From positions 1-7,929 of the forward strand of contig DAOUSP010000049.1 of the NCBI GenBank assembly GCA_030627155.1: a stretch of 7,929 bases of DNA, written 5' to 3'. Each line of letters starts with the position of its first letter. Position 1 is the stretch's first letter. A program made the position numbers and the translations under genes. This stretch comes from Candidatus Aminicenantota bacterium (GTDB lineage: Bacteria > Acidobacteriota > Aminicenantia > Aminicenantales > Aminicenantaceae). This document shows positions 7,101 through 7,929 of the stretch, one piece after another. The notes under the pieces were generated by a model, which saw nothing but the letters and a program-made list of their open reading frames with translations, ran no database searches and was not told the origin of the DNA.

Positions 7101-7183
7101 GTAAGCCTTCCTTGAGCGCTTAAGAAAGAAATAAACCCTATGACAAGAAAAGTAATTGAAAGGAAATTAAATAATTTCTTCAT
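4151..7183 (-). CDS. TonB-dependent receptor, Oar-like, with N-terminal carboxypeptidase-regulatory-like domain
   Basis: The product is 1010 residues, normal for this outer-membrane family. The start has GGAGGAG seven bases downstream of its GGAGG core and overlaps a tiny upstream ORF. Residues 1-24 are a signal peptide (MKKLFNFLS ... FLSAQ). Residues 27-113 form the carboxypeptidase-regulatory-like beta domain (GKVVDSEGNPLPGVTVTVEG, then SETGVFRFPALPSG). EEEVTVVG (117-124) could serve as the TonB box. The plug spans about 125-250, with VRGNQYSIDGVSINDP (182-197) and GGFINIVTKSGGNEFHGG (230-247). The rest is a beta-barrel ending in FKMSLRFTF, with the C-terminal Phe expected for BAM-dependent insertion. 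Two outer loops carry acidic, calcium-site-like motifs near residues 661-672 and 762-774. Such receptors use TonB/ExbBD energy to move large substrates; Oar of Myxococcus is the named relative. The substrate is unknown. The downstream neighbour is a GWxTD lipoprotein; upstream is a paralogous receptor. Confidence 0.95.
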   Translation of the reverse strand: MKKLFNFLSITFLVIGFISFLSAQGRLTGSLTGKVVDSEGNPLPGVTVTVEGPALQGTMTFITSETGVFRFPALPSGSDYAIKLEMPGFKTTLQKELRVSVGKATSISITMEMSAIEEEVTVVGVSPVVDVKSSKTTVNYSKSFIYNIPMSRDLYDVLNSIPGSVSENVSYRRTSFISGSTVRGNQYSIDGVSINDPVVMYPMTNINIDVYEEVEFGLSGHPADVGIADGGFINIVTKSGGNEFHGGGTVEFYNQDTQESLLSEEDLTAVGLTKPTGWNSWKDFSLFFGGPIIKDRVWFFTNGRYFTWNRDFNHVIWDDTMAAGKRVYTLDEAPHKEMNFFGKLTFQLASNIRLMTTYNLTTITEDFYTNRIQNYLDVTATTKWDGEIGHTFSSQLNWVITQNLFVDARIGYINRFFPIPYSEYAIADAPRDYDRYWGIYRNNPRFEETYLRTRFNPSAAATLFQDNLFGASHEIKIGVEYERTSGNWDWWRKNPYIIYYYNGSIYGYATSSSPNRTRLYAYISGSEEGSSVQENTMDRLGVFIQDSVTIKDRLTLNLGVRFDTSTGKFPPQEHGATADPYNILTMIAGAESPYSEYNLDAFDCLTWTHLSPRLGFSYDLFGDGKTSVKGSYSRYNEYLMIQYYSLANPNYPSTGSWYWFDDNYNGKPDPTDRYSLRYLPPDPFTYDLDAEMNRDATAPYTDEFTFGFEHELARDLSVGLSFIYKHKQNVFEDVNDYGFGKDEAWKGYSADSPYWEKFEFKDPGDDGLFGTDDDKTSYCYAELAGAPAIHYYLTNVDGSYRKYTALQFIVNKRMSNRWQLLGSLVWSKAWGNIGGDYNASYGASGNFDTPNTWVYSDGRLDLDRPINIKIQSTVMLPYDFVLSTYFNHISGSPWSRSVTVYIPDDPKYQWPGDSYGVPTEENGTRRNAPVTTLDLRIEKRFRLTETVTVGGYLDILNALGRSGYSITGNPGGYIDYSDPSNPTFERYGNYGDISGAFGNRVFKMSLRFTF

Positions 7184-7236
7184 TTATTCTCCTCCAAAAA
7201 AATAAAACCCTTTTTCCTGCTTTTGCAGGAACCCAT
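7180..7236 (-). CDS. possible 18-codon leader ORF coupled to the receptor
   Basis: On the minus strand an ATG at 7236 preceded by AAGGAGG (three bases before it, a short spacing) opens the peptide MGSCKSRKKGFIFLEENK. Its TGA overlaps the receptor ATG in the arrangement ATGA, and the receptor's own ribosome site lies inside its last codons. This is the geometry of translational coupling. The peptide resembles nothing I recognise, and such a short frame can arise by chance, so I regard it as a candidate only. Confidence 0.35.
   Translation of the reverse strand: MGSCKSRKKGFIFLEENK
7214..7231 (-). promoter_or_regulatory. leader hairpin upstream of the receptor
   Basis: TTCCTGC (7214-7220) pairs with GCAGGAA (7225-7231) across a TTTT loop. 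In the minus-strand transcript it lies about 30 bases before the receptor start, upstream of the ribosome site. A T-rich run follows only after about eight bases, so it is a weak fit to a terminator and more likely a leader structure affecting stability or translation. Confidence 0.4.
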
Positions 7237-7265
7237 CTCCCTCCTTGATGATTTTAGAAGGGAGA
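7236..7265 (-). promoter_or_regulatory. leader stem masking the second mini-ORF's ribosome site
   Basis: TCTCCCT (7236-7242) and AGGGAGA (7259-7265) are exact reverse complements with a 16-base loop. In the transcript, the first arm is made of the last codons of the mini-ORF at 7254-7301. The second arm covers part of the AAGGAGG site and the A of the ATG of the mini-ORF at 7180-7236. Translation of the first peptide could thus open the site of the second. The stem is seen; the mechanism is inferred. Confidence 0.35.
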
Positions 7266-7301
7266 ACACATTAAAAAGATTTTGTATGAAACTACCTTCA
7301 T
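7254..7301 (-). CDS. possible 15-codon leader peptide
   Basis: On the minus strand, AAGGAGGT (7311-7304) is a full match to the anti-Shine-Dalgarno sequence and is followed two bases later by ATG. This opens MKVVSYKIFLMCSPF and a TAA stop at 7256-7254. A spacing of two to three bases is shorter than optimal, which lowers confidence. The ORF starts about 20 bases after the expected transcription start from the TATAAT box at 7327-7332. It has no run of identical codons pointing to classical amino-acid attenuation. Confidence 0.33.
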   Translation of the reverse strand: MKVVSYKIFLMCSPF

Positions 7302-7326
7302 TTACCTCCTTTAAATTTTGAATTAT

Positions 7327-7332
7327 ATTATA
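7327..7332 (-). promoter_or_regulatory. TATAAT -10 box of the TonB-dependent receptor
   Basis: A perfect TATAAT reads on the minus strand at 7332-7327. No good -35 hexamer lies 16-18 bases upstream (the bases there read CAAGTT). The expected position falls inside the palindrome at 7352-7375, which would allow activation or repression by a bound regulator. The implied leader before the receptor start is about 135 bases. Confidence 0.45.
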
Positions 7333-7351
7333 CAAAAGAAACTTCCCTAAA

Positions 7352-7375
7352 CTTGCTATTTAATTAGATAGCAAG
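7352..7375. promoter_or_regulatory. 24-bp near-perfect palindrome, candidate operator
   Basis: CTTGCTAT (7352-7359) and ATAGCAAG (7368-7375) are exact reverse complements. The spacer contains TAATTA (7361-7366) centred on the same axis, so 11 of 12 base pairs obey dyad symmetry. It sits 20-43 bases upstream of the TATAAT box, overlapping the -35 region for the receptor gene. It has no adjacent T run, so it does not look like a terminator. A dimeric transcription factor site is the best reading; no known regulator can be named. Confidence 0.5.
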
Positions 7376-7453
7376 AATTGTGCCAAAAATAGTTTGTTTG
7401 TAACTTATTGATAATATTGGTAATAAAGAAAAAGAAAGGATTTTATTAACGGT

Positions 7454-7476
7454 AAAAAATCCAATAAATTGGATTT
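7454..7476 (-). terminator. probable weak terminator of the upstream receptor
   Basis: AAATCCAA (7457-7464) pairs with TTGGATTT (7469-7476) around TAAA. In the minus-strand transcript the 8-bp stem runs straight into a U tract formed opposite the A run at 7454-7459. It lies about 100 bases after the stop of the receptor ending at 7578. The stem has only two G-C pairs, so efficiency is doubtful. A 9-bp inverted repeat (TTAGAGTTT 7505-7513, AAACTCTAA 7545-7553) sits nearer the stop and may help. The rest of 7377-7577 is AT-rich with nothing else clear. Confidence 0.45.
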
Positions 7477-7577
7477 CATCCAAATATTTGATTTTTTTTG
7501 TTAGTTAGAGTTTTTTAGTTTAGTATAGAAAAAATTAAAAACTTAAACTCTAAATACTACTTTACTTAAAATTTTCC

Positions 7578-7929
7578 TTAGAAGCTCCATCTGACTCCTA
7601 ACCGGAAAGAGCGTACTCCATACACACTTGAAACAGTCCCGTAAATGGAATCCAGTTGGTATTCGGGAGGGCTCTTGTAATAATACAGCCAGCCATTGGG
7701 GTTACTATATATATTGACACCGCTTCTGCCACCAACATTGAAAATGTCCACATAGACATTCAATTTCCCAAAATTTGATAGAGAAAAGCTCTTCTCAACT
7801 CTTAAGTCAAGATTTGTGGAAGGTGCATTTCTTCGGGAGCCTAAGGGTTCTGCATTCACGCTGACATAGCTCTCCTGGACAGGAAGGTCTGGAGGGAAAT
7901 AAACACGGCTTAATGTCCTTGTCCAGGGA
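7578..7929 (-). CDS. second TonB-dependent receptor, C-terminal end (5' part outside window)
   Basis: The minus-strand frame is open through the right edge; an internal GTG at 7859 is not a real start. About 116 codons are visible, from PWTRTLSRVYFPP to the C-terminus FRLGVRWSF. The segment matches the end of the receptor at 4151-7183 along its whole length: PW(T/S)R(T/S), (S/T)RRNAP followed by LDLR(V/I)EK, (V/Y)-x-DI-x-N followed by GRSG, and a final Phe. These are the last strands of a 22-stranded outer-membrane barrel, with the terminal aromatic residue used for barrel assembly. The two genes lie head-to-tail on the same strand, 394 bp apart, and are paralogues that have diverged considerably. 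A likely terminator in the gap suggests separate transcripts. The substrate is unknown. Confidence 0.9.
   Translation of the reverse strand, partial: PWTRTLSRVYFPPDLPVQESYVSVNAEPLGSRRNAPSTNLDLRVEKSFSLSNFGKLNVYVDIFNVGGRSGVNIYSNPNGWLYYYKSPPEYQLDSIYGTVSSVYGVRSFRLGVRWSF

Noticed and set aside
1..7929. tRNA, rRNA, CRISPR array or transposase gene
   Set aside because: No cloverleaf, rRNA core sequence, regularly spaced direct repeats or transposase motifs were seen on either strand.

Overview
The window looks like a low-GC (about 40%) Gram-negative genome. It carries several envelope families that occur together in Acidobacteriota and Candidatus Aminicenantes: GWxTD-domain proteins, exported TPR proteins, and Oar-like TonB-dependent receptors whose N-terminus bears a carboxypeptidase-regulatory-like domain. 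The phylum assignment is an inference from this gene mix. No marker gene is present.

Left part, + strand (1-2643). Three genes read rightward: the 3' end of a probable GWxTD-family protein (2-451), an exported TPR protein (506-1462), and an exported protein joining a carboxypeptidase-regulatory-like domain to about five TPRs (1651-2643). The third gene has its own plausible promoter. Centre (2644-2894): a convergent intergenic stretch holds a GC-richer, G-rich block of about 168 bp bounded by imperfect 15-bp inverted repeats. A further copy of that end sequence lies upstream of the third gene.

Right part, - strand (2895-7929). A complete GWxTD lipoprotein (2895-3959) is followed by a complete 1010-residue TonB-dependent receptor (4151-7183) with a strong intrinsic terminator. 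The 3' end of a second, homologous receptor (7578-7929) runs off the window. The 394-bp gap between the receptors holds a probable terminator, a near-perfect 24-bp palindrome, a perfect TATAAT box, and a leader with two tiny Shine-Dalgarno-preceded ORFs. The second overlaps the receptor start as ATGA.

All the protein-coding genes are predicted to act at the envelope. The receptors would bind and import (or move) a large substrate across the outer membrane. The GWxTD and TPR proteins could be periplasmic or membrane-anchored partners, but the substrate and any physical link are unknown. No mobile-element gene, RNA gene or CRISPR array was found.
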